Part shown: positions 32,471-41,319 of the stretch, in pieces
Layout of the letters: every line of letters starts with the position of its first letter
Numbering within the stretch: position 1 is the first letter of the stretch
Position numbers and translations under genes: made by a program
Notes under the pieces: model-generated
Database searches by the model: none
What the model was told of the DNA's origin: nothing
The model's input: only the letters and a program-made list of their open reading frames with translations
DNA from: Geobacillus proteiniphilus
GTDB taxonomy: Bacteria; Bacillota; Bacilli; Bacillales; Anoxybacillaceae
Reading direction: 5' to 3'
DNA: 64,000 nucleotides
Assembly: GCF_001908025.1 (NCBI RefSeq)
Contig: NZ_MQMG01000008.1
Span: 1 to 64,000, forward strand

Positions 32471-32558
32471 GTTCTGGTTACAACCGGATGTTCGTCATAT
32501 ATGTTTTATTACAAAACTATGTTCTAAATAATCAATGGAAATCCGCCATCAAAGCGAA

Positions 32559-32735
32559 TTAAGGAAGCAAGCGGCCTGCTTGATTGCGGGAGGCAAACAG
32601 CCAATACAATCCTGCGCCGGCAACAGAAAGGACGATGTCGAGCAAGTAGAGGGCTCTGCCATATAACGAAACAGGCCGCCGCGGACAATCGGCCCGATGA
32701 TGCGCCCAAGCTATTGGCTGAGGAAAAAGCAACAT
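32559..32735 (-). pseudogene. Decayed MFS transporter C-terminus
   Basis: On the minus strand, one frame reads AFSSANSLG, a second LGRIIGPIVRGGLF, and a third YLLDIVLSVAGAGLYWLFAS then a stop. Together they give the last two helices of a major facilitator transporter broken by at least one frameshift. No upstream part survives; it ends near the promoter of ilvA. The source gene is not identifiable. Confidence 0.55.
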
Positions 32736-32765
32736 TTGTCGGCGGCGAAACGTTTTGTATATAAT
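32736..32765 (+). promoter_or_regulatory. Likely promoter of ilvA
   Basis: TTGTCG (32736-32741), 18-bp spacer, perfect TATAAT (32760-32765), 47 bp before the start codon. Confidence 0.55.
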
Positions 32766-32812
32766 AAAACGGAGCGAAAACGAACCGATCGCCGATCAGA
32801 AAGGGTGGTTTG

Positions 32813-34024
32813 ATGATGTTGACGTTAACAGACATTGAACAAGCGCGAGCGAAAATGAAAGGCATCGTCCATCAAACGCCGCTTGAGCATTCGCAAACGT
32901 TCAGCCGGCTGTCCGGCAATGATGTATATATGAAACTCGAAAATTTGCAAAAAACGGGTTCGTTTAAAGTAAGAGGTTCATTCAATAAAATTATGTCGCT
33001 CACGGAAGAAGAGCGGGCGCGCGGCGTCATCGCCGCTTCGGCCGGCAACCACGCCCAAGGGGTCGCCTATGCGAGTGGCATGCTTCATATTCCGTGCACG
33101 ATCGTCATGCCAAAAGGCGCGCCGCTCAGCAAAATTGAAGCGACGAAAAGCTACGGGGCGGAAGTCGTGCTGTACGGCGATGTGTTTGATGAGTCTTTGG
33201 AATATGCGTTAGAGTTGCAGCGCGAGCGTGGAATGACGTTCGTTCATCCGTTTGACGACTTGGCGGTGATGGCTGGCCAAGGGACGATCGGCTTGGAGCT
33301 GATCGATCAGCTTCCCGACGTCGACGTCGTTCTTTGTCCGGTCGGCGGCGGAGGCTTGTTGGCCGGCCTGGCGTTTACGTTAAAACAGCTGAAGCCATCG
33401 GTTGAAGTGTACGGCGTCGAGTCATCGGCTTGCCCGGGCATGACGGCGGCCTTGCGCCATAAGCAACCGGTCGCCATCGCTGCGTCAGAGACGATCGCAG
33501 ATGGCATCGCGGTGAAAAAGCCAGGCAACATTACGTACCAATACATTGAGCAATACGTCGATGGCGTCGTGTGTGTGGAAGAAGCGGAAATTTCGCGGAC
33601 GATGTTGTATTTGCTGGAACGGAACAAGCTGTTGGTCGAAGGGGCGGCAGCTTGTCCGCTGGCGGCGCTGTTGTATCAAAAGTTGCCGTTTCGCGGCAAA
33701 AAAGTTGCTGCTGTGCTAAGCGGCGGCAACGTCGATGTGACGTTGATTTCGCGCATCATTGAGAGGGGGCTTGTCGAAGCCGGCCGGTTTGTCACGTTTA
33801 CGACCGTCATTTCCGACAAGCCGGGCCAGTTGAACAAACTGCTTCGTATTATCGCCGAGCTCGAGGCGAATGTCATGTCGATCCATCATCAGCGCATCGG
33901 AGCCAAAGTGTTGCCGGGCCAAGCGGAAATTCATTTTTCACTCGAAACGAAAAATGAAGACCATATTCAACAAATCTACCAAGTGTTGTTGAAAGAAGGC
34001 TATGATGTACAGTTTTACCGGTGA
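32813..34024 (+). CDS. ilvA: Threonine dehydratase with C-terminal ACT domain
   Basis: 403-residue PLP enzyme converting threonine to 2-oxobutyrate and ammonia, the entry to isoleucine. The PLP Lys lies in KTGSFKVRGS near residue 58; the phosphate cup is PVGGGGLLAG. Residues about 325-403 (FTTVISDKPGQLNKLLRIIA...) are a single ACT domain, as in the short TdcB/IlvA form with ACT rather than the two ACT-like domains of E. coli IlvA. ATG 32813 (or 32816) follows AAAGGGTGG. Monocistronic. Isoleucine feedback is possible through ACT but not shown. Confidence 0.9.
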   Translation: MMLTLTDIEQARAKMKGIVHQTPLEHSQTFSRLSGNDVYMKLENLQKTGSFKVRGSFNKIMSLTEEERARGVIAASAGNHAQGVAYASGMLHIPCTIVMPKGAPLSKIEATKSYGAEVVLYGDVFDESLEYALELQRERGMTFVHPFDDLAVMAGQGTIGLELIDQLPDVDVVLCPVGGGGLLAGLAFTLKQLKPSVEVYGVESSACPGMTAALRHKQPVAIAASETIADGIAVKKPGNITYQYIEQYVDGVVCVEEAEISRTMLYLLERNKLLVEGAAACPLAALLYQKLPFRGKKVAAVLSGGNVDVTLISRIIERGLVEAGRFVTFTTVISDKPGQLNKLLRIIAELEANVMSIHHQRIGAKVLPGQAEIHFSLETKNEDHIQQIYQVLLKEGYDVQFYR

Positions 34025-34148
34025 GCACGCGATGGGAAAACGGTTTGTGTTTCGCCCCTGTCTGTTAGGCAGGAAGCAGAAAAGCCGCCTTCGGAATCAT
34101 TTTCACATGGCTGCCAAATGAATACGAAAGCATCATTTGCCCAACATA

Positions 34149-34185
34149 GCGGCTGTTCCTTATGACATGGGGGACAGCCGTTTTG
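34149..34185. terminator. Bidirectional terminator
   Basis: CGGCTGTTCC / GGGGACAGCCG hairpin with TTTT, between convergent ilvA and the small minus-strand gene. Confidence 0.7.
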
Positions 34186-34437
34186 TCAATGCACGGGCGG
34201 CGCGTCTTGCGGCCGCGTCGCGCCGAGGCCTTCGCGGGCCATTTTCGCTTTCAAGCTTTCGAATACGTACAAGCCAAACATGCCAAGCAGCTCTTCATCA
34301 GTCATCTCACCGATCAGCTTGAGCACATCGCGGCGGTCGAGTTCATCCAAAATCGACATCGCCACCGCTTCGGCGTCTTCTTCATCTCCGGTCAGTCGAT
34401 CTTTATAGTATTCGTACAGATCGTCAATAAACTTCAT
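34186..34437 (-). CDS. DUF6154-like small acidic protein
   Basis: 83-residue acidic helical protein (MKFIDDLYEYYKDRLTGDEE...). The pattern LTGDEEDAEAVAMSILDELD followed by LLGMFGLYVFESLKAKMA fits a small Bacillaceae family remembered as DUF6154. Two starts differ by two codons; ATG 34437 is ten bases after GAGG and ATG 34443 only four to five. No membrane segment or Cys. Function unknown. Confidence 0.65.
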   Translation of the reverse strand: MKFIDDLYEYYKDRLTGDEEDAEAVAMSILDELDRRDVLKLIGEMTDEELLGMFGLYVFESLKAKMAREGLGATRPQDAPPVH

Positions 34438-34546
34438 CGGCATCGTCGCCTCGCTTTTTTGAGAGCGGGCTTCCTCCTTTCTTTGCAGTTGGCCGATGCG
34501 GACTAGGGGCATCGGCAGTCCCCTCGGTTTGACGCCACAAATGCCA

Positions 34547-34575
34547 TTGGCATCAGGGATGATTCATAGTATAAT
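34547..34575 (+). promoter_or_regulatory. Sigma-A promoter of the GNAT gene
   Basis: TTGGCA (34547-34552), 17-bp spacer, perfect TATAAT (34570-34575). Confidence 0.8.
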
Positions 34576-34609
34576 AGGAAAAATATTATCCGAAAAGCGG
34601 GGGAGCGCC

Positions 34610-35401
34610 ATGATTCGCCGGTTAACGGCCGAAGACCATCAACAAGTATTTTCGTTTTTGCGGCAAGATCCGTCGTTCAATTTATTTATCATCGGCGATA
34701 TTGAGTCGTTTGGCTATGACGCCGATTTCCAAGACGTTTGGGGGCAGTTTGACGATGCCGGCTCGCTGAAGGCGGTGCTGCTCCGTTATTACGATTCCTA
34801 CATTCCGTACGCGCCTGGCGATTTTGATGCCGATGGCTTTGTTCGTCTCATCCGCCAGACGGCCGGCCCGTCGTCGCCCATTCAGCTGTCCGGCAAGTCG
34901 GAAGTTGCCGAACAGTTCGAAGAGCGACTGCCGCTTGGGACGAAGCGAACGCTTTACTTTTGCGAGTGTCGGACGGATGAATACGCCCGCCAAGAAATGG
35001 GGGCGTTCGCCGTCAAAAAAGCCGAATTGGCCGATGTCGACCGGATTCTCGACTTGCGGCGCCGCATTGCCGAATTTGAGACGAGGCCGTCGTCCCGCGA
35101 TATGCTAGTGAAAGGGATGGAAACCAATTCAGCTAGAACGTACTACATTGAACAAGACGGCCGAATGGTGGCCGCGGCATCGACATCAGCGGAAAACTCA
35201 TTGTCGGCGATGATCGTCGGCGTCTGCACGGATCAGGAGCATCGAGGGAAAGGGTATGCGAGCGCCATCGTGGCGAAGCTCGTTTGCGATTTGCTCGCTG
35301 AAGGGAAGATGCCGTGCTTGTTTTACGACAACCCGGCCGCTGGCCGCATCTACCGCCGCCTTGGTTTTCGCGATATCGGGCTGTGGGCGATGTACCGCTA
35401 G
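34610..35401 (+). CDS. GNAT-family acetyltransferase
   Basis: 263-residue protein. The C-terminal half is a GNAT domain: the acetyl-CoA loop VCTDQEHRGKGYASAIVAKL (Q/RxxGxG/A type) followed by LFYDNPAAGRIYRRLGFRDI. The N-terminal half (residues 1-120) resembles a second, degenerate GNAT fold, as in proteins with tandem domains. Substrate unknown. ATG 34610 with GGGGGAG upstream and a strong promoter. Ends in a palindromic terminator shared with a convergent small gene. Confidence 0.82.
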   Translation: MIRRLTAEDHQQVFSFLRQDPSFNLFIIGDIESFGYDADFQDVWGQFDDAGSLKAVLLRYYDSYIPYAPGDFDADGFVRLIRQTAGPSSPIQLSGKSEVAEQFEERLPLGTKRTLYFCECRTDEYARQEMGAFAVKKAELADVDRILDLRRRIAEFETRPSSRDMLVKGMETNSARTYYIEQDGRMVAAASTSAENSLSAMIVGVCTDQEHRGKGYASAIVAKLVCDLLAEGKMPCLFYDNPAAGRIYRRLGFRDIGLWAMYR

Positions 35402-35420
35402 CAACGAAAAGCGGAAGCTC

Positions 35421-35454
35421 CGCCGGCTTGCTTCTGCGCAGAAGCAAGCCGGCG
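35421..35454. terminator. Perfect 34-base palindrome, bidirectional terminator
   Basis: A perfect inverted repeat: 17 bases per arm, CGCCGGCTTGCTTCTGC then its exact complement, with no loop bases. It lies between the convergent GNAT gene and a small minus-strand gene. T-runs are short on both sides. Confidence 0.75.
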
Positions 35455-35455
35455 T

Positions 35456-35590
35456 TTATTGCCCGTCCGCCCCGTTTGGCGTGACGCGGCGAATGTGCTC
35501 GCCGCCGTGCTCCCGCATCGCTTTTGCCTTGTCGTTGACGAGCTGTTTTTGGTCAACGATGGAAGAAGGTGTTTGTTTTTTGTTCGCCAT
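35456..35590 (-). CDS. Small hydrophilic hypothetical protein
   Basis: 44-residue basic protein (MANKKQTPSSIVDQKQLVND...), minus strand, GAGGTGATT before the ATG. Rich in Lys, Gln and His, no Cys or hydrophobic run. It lies six bases beyond the stop of a zinc-ribbon gene and is probably co-transcribed with it. No family recognised. Confidence 0.55.
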   Translation of the reverse strand: MANKKQTPSSIVDQKQLVNDKAKAMREHGGEHIRRVTPNGADGQ

Positions 35591-35596
35591 ATGGAA

Positions 35597-35845
35597 TCAC
35601 CTCAATGGAGACGATTTAGCGCGCTGAATGAACATGTCCGCATCTTCGATCAGCCCGCAGACGCCGCATTGGACGCGGTAGCTCGGGCCGCGGTATGGGA
35701 GATGGAACGGTTCGAGCGCTTCGTTTGTGTATTCGTGCTCAATGTCGCCGGTGTGCGGATCGAGCTTGACCGCACGCGGGTGCTGCTCAATGAGATGAAA
35801 CCGCGTCCGATTCGTTTTGCAGTTTGGGCATAGCATCGGTTCCAA
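35597..35845 (-). CDS. Small zinc-ribbon protein
   Basis: 82-residue protein with two CxxC pairs, CPNC near the N-terminus and CGVC near residue 60, which should bind one zinc. Between them lies a charged stretch containing PHTGDIEHEYTNEALEPFHL. A TTG start is used: GGAGG lies nine bases upstream, whereas the in-frame ATG three codons later is too far. Function unknown; it may bind RNA, DNA or protein. First gene of a two-gene minus-strand unit. Confidence 0.65.
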   Translation of the reverse strand: MEPMLCPNCKTNRTRFHLIEQHPRAVKLDPHTGDIEHEYTNEALEPFHLPYRGPSYRVQCGVCGLIEDADMFIQRAKSSPLR

Positions 35846-35938
35846 TCGAAGCCACCTCCATCTTTATCATTTGAAAACATGGCGGCCATTATGTATCGGC
35901 AGGTCCTATACGACCGTGTTGGGCATGAGAAGCAATGG

Positions 35939-35968
35939 TTGACAATCATGGTACAGTTCGGGTATGGT
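35939..35968 (+). promoter_or_regulatory. Promoter of the TetR regulator
   Basis: Perfect TTGACA (35939-35944), 18-bp spacer, TATGGT (35963-35968). A second -10-like box (TAATAT) lies nearer the gene around 36013. Confidence 0.6.
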
Positions 35969-36039
35969 AAAGGCAAAACAAAAAAAATATTTCACTTTTT
36001 CAGAAAATAGTGTAATATAAATGGCAAAGGGGATTTTCT

Positions 36040-36666
36040 ATGGCTGACAAACCGCTTCGAGACCGAATTATCGAGACTGCACTCCATTTATTTGAAAAAT
36101 ACGGCTACCATGGTGTCACTGTCGACCGCATTGTCGTGGAAAGCGACACGTCAAAAGGCGGTTTTTATCATAATTTTAAATCAAAAGATGAACTGCTTTA
36201 CCATATCCACGACGTCTTTATCACCTATGCGTTGACAAAAGCGAAAGAGGCGTATGAAAGTTTTTCAACGCCGACTGAGCGCTTGCACGCCATTATTCAG
36301 TCATTTGTAAAAGTATTCCATTTATATAAGCCGCACATCACGGTTTTTTATCAAGAAAGCACCTATTTAAAGCCGGAATACGCGGAGCCGATCAATGAAA
36401 AGCGGGAGGAATTCAAACAAATCATCTTCCGCGTCATTCGTGAAGGGATCGAGGCGGGGGAGTTTCGTCCGGAGCTGTCGGTGGAGATTACCGGCATGTC
36501 CATTATCGGCATGGTCAACTGGACATACAAATGGTACAATCCGGATGGTCCGCTGTCAATTGAGGAGATCGCGGCGTATTTTGCCGATTTCATTTTGCAC
36601 GCGGTGCTCCGCACACCAGAAAACCCAACGGCGGCGCGGTTTTTGTTGCGGCCGGCCGCCGAATAA
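36040..36666 (+). CDS. fadR: TetR-family regulator, FadR-like
   Basis: 208-residue TetR/AcrR repressor. The N-terminal helix-turn-helix is RIIETALHLFEKYGYHGVTV then DTSKGGFYHNFKSKDELLYH; the C-terminal part is an all-helical ligand domain. It lies directly upstream of an acyl-CoA catabolic operon, with two ACTAGTCGGT-type palindromes between them, so it very probably represses that operon and is released by an acyl-CoA. AAGGGGA precedes ATG 36040. The symbol is by analogy with fatty-acid-degradation regulators; the effector is unknown. Confidence 0.75.
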   Translation: MADKPLRDRIIETALHLFEKYGYHGVTVDRIVVESDTSKGGFYHNFKSKDELLYHIHDVFITYALTKAKEAYESFSTPTERLHAIIQSFVKVFHLYKPHITVFYQESTYLKPEYAEPINEKREEFKQIIFRVIREGIEAGEFRPELSVEITGMSIIGMVNWTYKWYNPDGPLSIEEIAAYFADFILHAVLRTPENPTAARFLLRPAAE

Positions 36667-36684
36667 GTTGTTGATCGTATACAG

Positions 36685-36698
36685 ACCAACTAGTCGGT
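36685..36698. promoter_or_regulatory. TetR operator, site 1
   Basis: ACCAACTAGTCGGT: a 14-bp palindrome with one mismatch, centred on CTAG. It closely resembles site 2 and is typical of TetR operators in acyl-CoA degradation operons. Confidence 0.7.
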
Positions 36699-36750
36699 TT
36701 TGAAAACGCTTCAAAAAAATCAAAACCGTTTACACTCGTTTTCTTACTAA

Positions 36751-36766
36751 AACCGACTAGTCGGTT
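36751..36766. promoter_or_regulatory. TetR operator, site 2
   Basis: AACCGACTAGTCGGTT: a perfect 16-bp palindrome, 39 bp before the first gene of the catabolic operon. Centre-to-centre distance to site 1 is 67 bp. Confidence 0.8.
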
Positions 36767-36804
36767 CAAATGATAGAACATTTTCTATGGGGGAGAGGGA
36801 CAGG

Positions 36805-37947
36805 ATGGATTTTTCATTAACAAAAGAGCAACAAATGATTAAAGAAATGGTTCGCAACTTTGCTGAGAAGGAAATTGCCCCATACGCGGCGAAATGGGAT
36901 GAAGAGGCGCATTTTCCGCTGGATGTCTTCCGCAAAATGGGCGAGTTGGGGCTGTTGGGCCTGCCGTTTCCGGAAGAGTACGGCGGCGCTGGAGGCGATA
37001 CGATTTCGTATGCCATCGCCGTTGAGGAAATCGGCCGTGCCTGCGGCGGCACCGGGCTAAGCTATGCGGCCGCTGTGTCACTTGGGGCGAGTCCCATTTA
37101 TTACTTTGGAACAGAGGAGCAGAAACAAAAATGGCTCGTGCCGATGGCCAAAGGAGAGACGCTTGGCGCTTTTGGACTCACGGAGCCGAACGCCGGGTCC
37201 GACGCTGGGGGCACGCGCACAACAGCGGTGCTCGATGGCGATGAATATGTCATCAACGGCGAAAAATGCTGGATCACGAACGCCCAATACGCGCGGCAAG
37301 TCATTGTCACCGCTGTTACGGGCAAAGATGCGCGCGGCAAAAACATCATCACCGCTCTCATCGTGCCAACTGACTCCCCAGGATTTACGATCCGTTCGAA
37401 TTACGACAAGATGGGCGTGCGCGCGTCCAATACGTGCGAGCTTGTTTTCGAGAACGTCCGCGTGCCGAAAGAAAACGTCTTGGGCGACCCGCAAAAAGGG
37501 TTTAAACAGTTTTTGTACACACTTGATGGCGGCCGCATTTCCATCGCTGCTTTAGCAGTCGGCATCGCGCAAGCGGCGTTTGAGAAAGCGCTTCAATACG
37601 CGAAAGAACGCGTTCAGTTTGGCCAGCCGATTTCCAAGTTTCAAGCGATCCAGTTTAAGCTCGCTGACATGGCGATGGAAATTGAGCTTGCCCGCAATAT
37701 GGTGTACAAGGCGGCTTGGTTGAAAGACCAAGGGAAACCGTTTACAAAAGAAGCGTCGTTCGCCAAGCTGTTCGCGTCGGAAATGGGGTTCCGCGTCTGC
37801 AACCAGGCGATTCAAATTCACGGCGGCTACGGCTATATGAAAGAGTACGGCGTTGAGCGCCATTTGCGGGATATCAAGCTCATGGAAATCGGCGAAGGCA
37901 CATCAGAAATCCAACGGCTCGTCATCGCTCGCCAACTGGGATGCTAA
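36805..37947 (+). CDS. yngJ: Acyl-CoA dehydrogenase, isovaleryl-CoA type
   Basis: 380-residue flavoenzyme. FAD motifs GAFGLTEPNAGSDAGGTRTT and CWITNAQ, the C-terminal signature QIHGGYGYMKEYGVERHLRD, and catalytic Glu364 in IGEGTSEIQ are present. Context (biotin carboxylase, HMG-CoA lyase, enoyl-CoA hydratase) indicates oxidation of isovaleryl-CoA to 3-methylcrotonyl-CoA in leucine breakdown, as proposed for B. subtilis YngJ. First gene of the operon behind two TetR operators; GGGGGAGAGG precedes ATG 36805. Short-chain acyl-CoA use is also possible. Confidence 0.88.
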   Translation: MDFSLTKEQQMIKEMVRNFAEKEIAPYAAKWDEEAHFPLDVFRKMGELGLLGLPFPEEYGGAGGDTISYAIAVEEIGRACGGTGLSYAAAVSLGASPIYYFGTEEQKQKWLVPMAKGETLGAFGLTEPNAGSDAGGTRTTAVLDGDEYVINGEKCWITNAQYARQVIVTAVTGKDARGKNIITALIVPTDSPGFTIRSNYDKMGVRASNTCELVFENVRVPKENVLGDPQKGFKQFLYTLDGGRISIAALAVGIAQAAFEKALQYAKERVQFGQPISKFQAIQFKLADMAMEIELARNMVYKAAWLKDQGKPFTKEASFAKLFASEMGFRVCNQAIQIHGGYGYMKEYGVERHLRDIKLMEIGEGTSEIQRLVIARQLGC

Positions 37948-38006
37948 AAGCGGAAATGCCTGCATATCCATAACAATGAATTCGGACAAAGGGGAGGAAA
38001 CGGCCG

Positions 38007-39641
38007 ATGTTGACGGTGACTGTGGGGAAATTGTTGGAAGAACGGGCCAGGCAATATGCGAATCATGAGGCGGTCGTGTATGCCGACCGCGGCTTGCGTC
38101 TGACATATCGGCAGTTTAACGACTATTGCCGCCTCGTTGCGCGCGGGTTGATGCGGCTTGGCATCGAAAAAGGGGAGCATGTCGCCATTTGGGCGACGAA
38201 CGTCCCGGAATGGATCGCCTGTCAGTTTGCGACCGGCAAAATGGGGGCGGTGTTAGTTACGGTCAATACGAACTACCGCGCGGCCGAACTTGAGTATTTG
38301 CTCAAGCAATCGGACTCGACGACGCTCTTTTTGATCGAGCAATATCGCGACTCGTCGTATATCGATATTTTATATGAAATCGTTCCCGAGCTGCGCATAT
38401 CGGCGCCCGGACAGCTGCAATCGAAACGGCTGCCGAAGTTGAAAAACGTGATCTTTCTTGGCGACAAACGATACCCGGGCATGTTCACATGGAACGACAT
38501 CTTGGCGATGGCGCACGATGTATCGGAAGAAGAACTCGATGAACGGATGGAAAGCCTCGACCCACACGATGTGATCAACATGCAATACACGTCCGGGACG
38601 ACTGGATTCCCGAAAGGGGTGATGTTGACGCATTACAACATCGTCAACAACGCCCACCAAGTGGCGCAATGCATGGGACTTGGCGAAGGCGATCGATTGT
38701 GCATTCCGGTGCCGTTTTTCCATTGCTTCGGCTGCGTCATGAGCACGCTCGCATGCGTGACGGTCGGGGCGACGATGGTGCCGGTTGTGGAGTTCCATCC
38801 GAAGCGGGTTCTCGAGACGGTGGAAGCGGAGCGGTGCACGGCGCTTCACGGCGTGCCGACGATGTTCATCGCCGAGCTCAACGACCCGGATTTTGCCAAA
38901 TACGATTTGTCGTCGCTGCGCACGGGCATTATGGCCGGTTCTCCTTGCCCGGTCGAAGTGATGAAGGCGGTCATCGAGAAAATGGGGATGAAAGACATTA
39001 CGATCGCCTACGGGCAGACGGAAGCGTCGCCAGTCATCACGCAAACGCGCACCGACGATCCGCTCGAGCTGCGTGTCGAAACGGTTGGCCGCGCTTTGCC
39101 GGGCGTGGAAGTGAAAATCGTTGAGCCGGGCACGAACAAGGAAGTGCCGCGGGGAGTGCAAGGGGAGCTATGCACGCGCGGCTATCATGTGATGAAAGGG
39201 TATTACAACAACCCGGAAGCGACAAACGAAGCGATCGATCAAGACGGCTGGCTGCATACCGGCGATTTGGCGACGATGGATGAAAACGGTTACTGCCGCA
39301 TCACCGGCCGGCTGAAAGATATGATCATCCGCGGCGGGGAGAACATTTATCCGCGCGAAATCGAAGAGTTTTTGTACAAACATCCGAAAATTTTGGACGT
39401 TCAAGTCGTCGGCGTGCCGGATGAGGTATACGGCGAAGAAGTGATGGCGTGGATCATCTTAAAAGACGGCGAAACGGCGACCGCTGAGGAGATTCGCGAG
39501 TTTTGCCGCGGCAACATTTCCCGGCATAAAATCCCGCGTTATATCGAATTTACCGACTCGTACCCGATGACGGCATCTGGGAAAATTCAGAAATTCAAAT
39601 TGCGGGAAATGGCGAAACAGCGCCTCGGCTTAACAACCTAA
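38007..39641 (+). CDS. yngI: AMP-forming acyl-CoA synthetase
   Basis: 544-residue ANL-superfamily ligase. Motifs: [18 protein letters not shown] (ATP loop), [31 protein letters not shown], and [20 protein letters not shown] at the hinge, with the C-terminal Lys in TASGKIQKF. It should activate a carboxylic acid (isovalerate, acetoacetate or a medium fatty acid) to its CoA ester. In the same operon as the dehydrogenase, 59 bp downstream; GGGGAGG precedes the ATG. Substrate by context only. Confidence 0.87.
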   Translation: MLTVTVGKLLEERARQYANHEAVVYADRGLRLTYRQFNDYCRLVARGLMRLGIEKGEHVAIWATNVPEWIACQFATGKMGAVLVTVNTNYRAAELEYLLKQSDSTTLFLIEQYRDSSYIDILYEIVPELRISAPGQLQSKRLPKLKNVIFLGDKRYPGMFTWNDILAMAHDVSEEELDERMESLDPHDVINMQYTSGTTGFPKGVMLTHYNIVNNAHQVAQCMGLGEGDRLCIPVPFFHCFGCVMSTLACVTVGATMVPVVEFHPKRVLETVEAERCTALHGVPTMFIAELNDPDFAKYDLSSLRTGIMAGSPCPVEVMKAVIEKMGMKDITIAYGQTEASPVITQTRTDDPLELRVETVGRALPGVEVKIVEPGTNKEVPRGVQGELCTRGYHVMKGYYNNPEATNEAIDQDGWLHTGDLATMDENGYCRITGRLKDMIIRGGENIYPREIEEFLYKHPKILDVQVVGVPDEVYGEEVMAWIILKDGETATAEEIREFCRGNISRHKIPRYIEFTDSYPMTASGKIQKFKLREMAKQRLGLTT

Positions 39642-39712
39642 GCTTAAACCGCCGCGCCGGGCGGACGAACCGTCCGGCGCCGGCACCTGCACTTTTAAGA
39701 AAGGGTGAGACG

Positions 39713-41065
39713 ATGTTTTCGAAAGTGTTGATTGCCAACCGCGGCGAAATCGCCGTCCGCGTCATCCGCACGTGCCGACGTCTCGGTATTCAAACGGTTG
39801 CCATTTATTCCGAAGCAGACGCCGATTCGCTCCATGTCGCGCTCGCGAATGAAGCGTATTTGATCGGCAAGCCGCGCGTCGCGGAAAGCTATTTAAATAT
39901 CGAAAAAATCATTGAGGTTGCCAAAGCGGCGAAAGCGGAGGCGATCCATCCCGGCTACGGGCTGTTGTCGGAAAATCCGGCGTTTGCCCGCCGCTGCGAG
40001 GAAGAAGGAATCGTCTTTATCGGTCCGAAGGCTGACGTCATTGCGGCGATGGGCAGCAAAATCGAAGCGCGGCGGACGATGGAAAAAGCCGGCGTGCCGA
40101 TCGTCCCGGGCGTCTCCTTTGCGCTTGATGGCGCCGATGAGGCGGCCAAAGCGGCGGCTTCAATTGGGTATCCAGTCATGCTGAAGGCGTCAGCCGGCGG
40201 CGGCGGTATCGGCATGCATATCGCTCGCGATGAAGCTGAGCTGCGCCAAGCATTTGAAGGGAGCCAAAAACGGGCCGCTTCGTTTTTCGGCGACGGGACG
40301 ATGTATATCGAAAAGTATATTGAACGTCCGCGTCATATCGAAATTCAGCTGCTCGCCGATGGGCGCGGCAACTGCGTCTACTTATGGGAGCGCGAATGCT
40401 CGATTCAGCGCCGCCATCAAAAAGTTGTCGAAGAGGCGCCGTCGCCGTTTTTGGATGAAGAGGCGCGGCGGAAGATGGGGGAGGCGGCGGTGCGGGCTGC
40501 GCGTTACATCGGTTATGCAAATGCCGGTACCATTGAATTTCTCGTCGATGAACAGAAAAACTTTTATTTTCTTGAGATGAACACTCGGCTGCAAGTCGAG
40601 CACCCGGTGACGGAAGAAATCACCGGCATTGACATCGTCGAAGAGCAGCTGCGCATCGCCGCCGGCGAGCCGCTTCGTTATAAGCAAAAGGACATCCGCC
40701 GCGACGGTCACGCCATTGAAGTGCGCATTTATGCCGAAGATCCGAACACGTTTTATCCATCGCCCGGCCGCATTACGGCGTTTTCCGCCCCACAAGGCGA
40801 ATGGATTCGTCATGAAACGGCGGTTCAAAGCGGCATCACGGTCACGCCGTTTTATGATCCGATGATCGCGAAGTTGATCGCGAAAGGGCCGGATCGGCAA
40901 ACGGCGATTGAACGCTTGCTCGCAGCGCTTCGGGACTATCGCGTCGAAGGGATTAAAACGAACATTCCGCTGCTTGAGGCCGTGTTGTCCCATCCGGCGT
41001 TTCAAGCGGGGGATACGACGACCGATTTCCTTTCGAAACATTGGAAACCAATAAAAACGAAATGA
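39713..41065 (+). CDS. yngH: Biotin carboxylase subunit of acyl-CoA carboxylase
   Basis: 450-residue biotin carboxylase (AccC fold): FSKVLIANRGEIAVRVIRTC at the start, the Gly-rich ATP loop KASAGGGGIGMHIAR, RECSIQRRHQKVVEEAPSPF, and FLEMNTRLQVEHPVTEEITG with the catalytic Arg and Glu. It carboxylates the biotin on the carrier encoded next, using ATP and bicarbonate. With the carrier and the YngE-type subunit it should make a methylcrotonyl-CoA (or related) carboxylase. It is a second accC-like gene beside the housekeeping one expected elsewhere. AAAGGGTGAG precedes ATG 39713. Confidence 0.9.
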   Translation: MFSKVLIANRGEIAVRVIRTCRRLGIQTVAIYSEADADSLHVALANEAYLIGKPRVAESYLNIEKIIEVAKAAKAEAIHPGYGLLSENPAFARRCEEEGIVFIGPKADVIAAMGSKIEARRTMEKAGVPIVPGVSFALDGADEAAKAAASIGYPVMLKASAGGGGIGMHIARDEAELRQAFEGSQKRAASFFGDGTMYIEKYIERPRHIEIQLLADGRGNCVYLWERECSIQRRHQKVVEEAPSPFLDEEARRKMGEAAVRAARYIGYANAGTIEFLVDEQKNFYFLEMNTRLQVEHPVTEEITGIDIVEEQLRIAAGEPLRYKQKDIRRDGHAIEVRIYAEDPNTFYPSPGRITAFSAPQGEWIRHETAVQSGITVTPFYDPMIAKLIAKGPDRQTAIERLLAALRDYRVEGIKTNIPLLEAVLSHPAFQAGDTTTDFLSKHWKPIKTK

Positions 41066-41091
41066 AGCAGAAATGAATGGGGGAAGAAACG

Positions 41092-41304
41092 ATGAATCAA
41101 ATAACCGCAACGATGGCAGGAAGTGTATGGAAAATTGTCGTCGCCGTCGGTGACCGTGTGGAAGAAGGGCAAGATGTCGTCATTTTGGAATCGATGAAAA
41201 TGGAGATTCCGATTGCCGCGGAAACGTCTGGCGTCGTGAAGCACATCCACGTGCAGGAAGGAGATTTCGTGAACGAAGGCGACGTGCTTGTCGAGATTGA
41301 GTAA
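41092..41304 (+). CDS. Biotin carboxyl carrier protein
   Basis: 70-residue biotinyl domain. The biotin-accepting Lys36 lies in the motif ESMKMEIP; flanking Gly-rich turns (AVGDRVEEGQDV, VQEGDFVNEGDVLVEIE) are typical. It carries CO2 from the YngH-type carboxylase to the YngE-type transferase. It is a bare domain, without the N-terminal extension of AccB. ATG 41092 follows GGGGGAAG; the upstream in-frame ATG 41077 overlaps this site. Equivalent to the small carrier gene in the B. subtilis yng operon. Confidence 0.9.
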   Translation: MNQITATMAGSVWKIVVAVGDRVEEGQDVVILESMKMEIPIAAETSGVVKHIHVQEGDFVNEGDVLVEIE

Positions 41305-41319
41305 AAGGGGGAGCAGAGC

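Noticed and set aside
38370..39161. 263-codon minus-strand frame inside yngI
   Set aside because: Antisense shadow of a well-supported acyl-CoA synthetase gene; composition is not protein-like.
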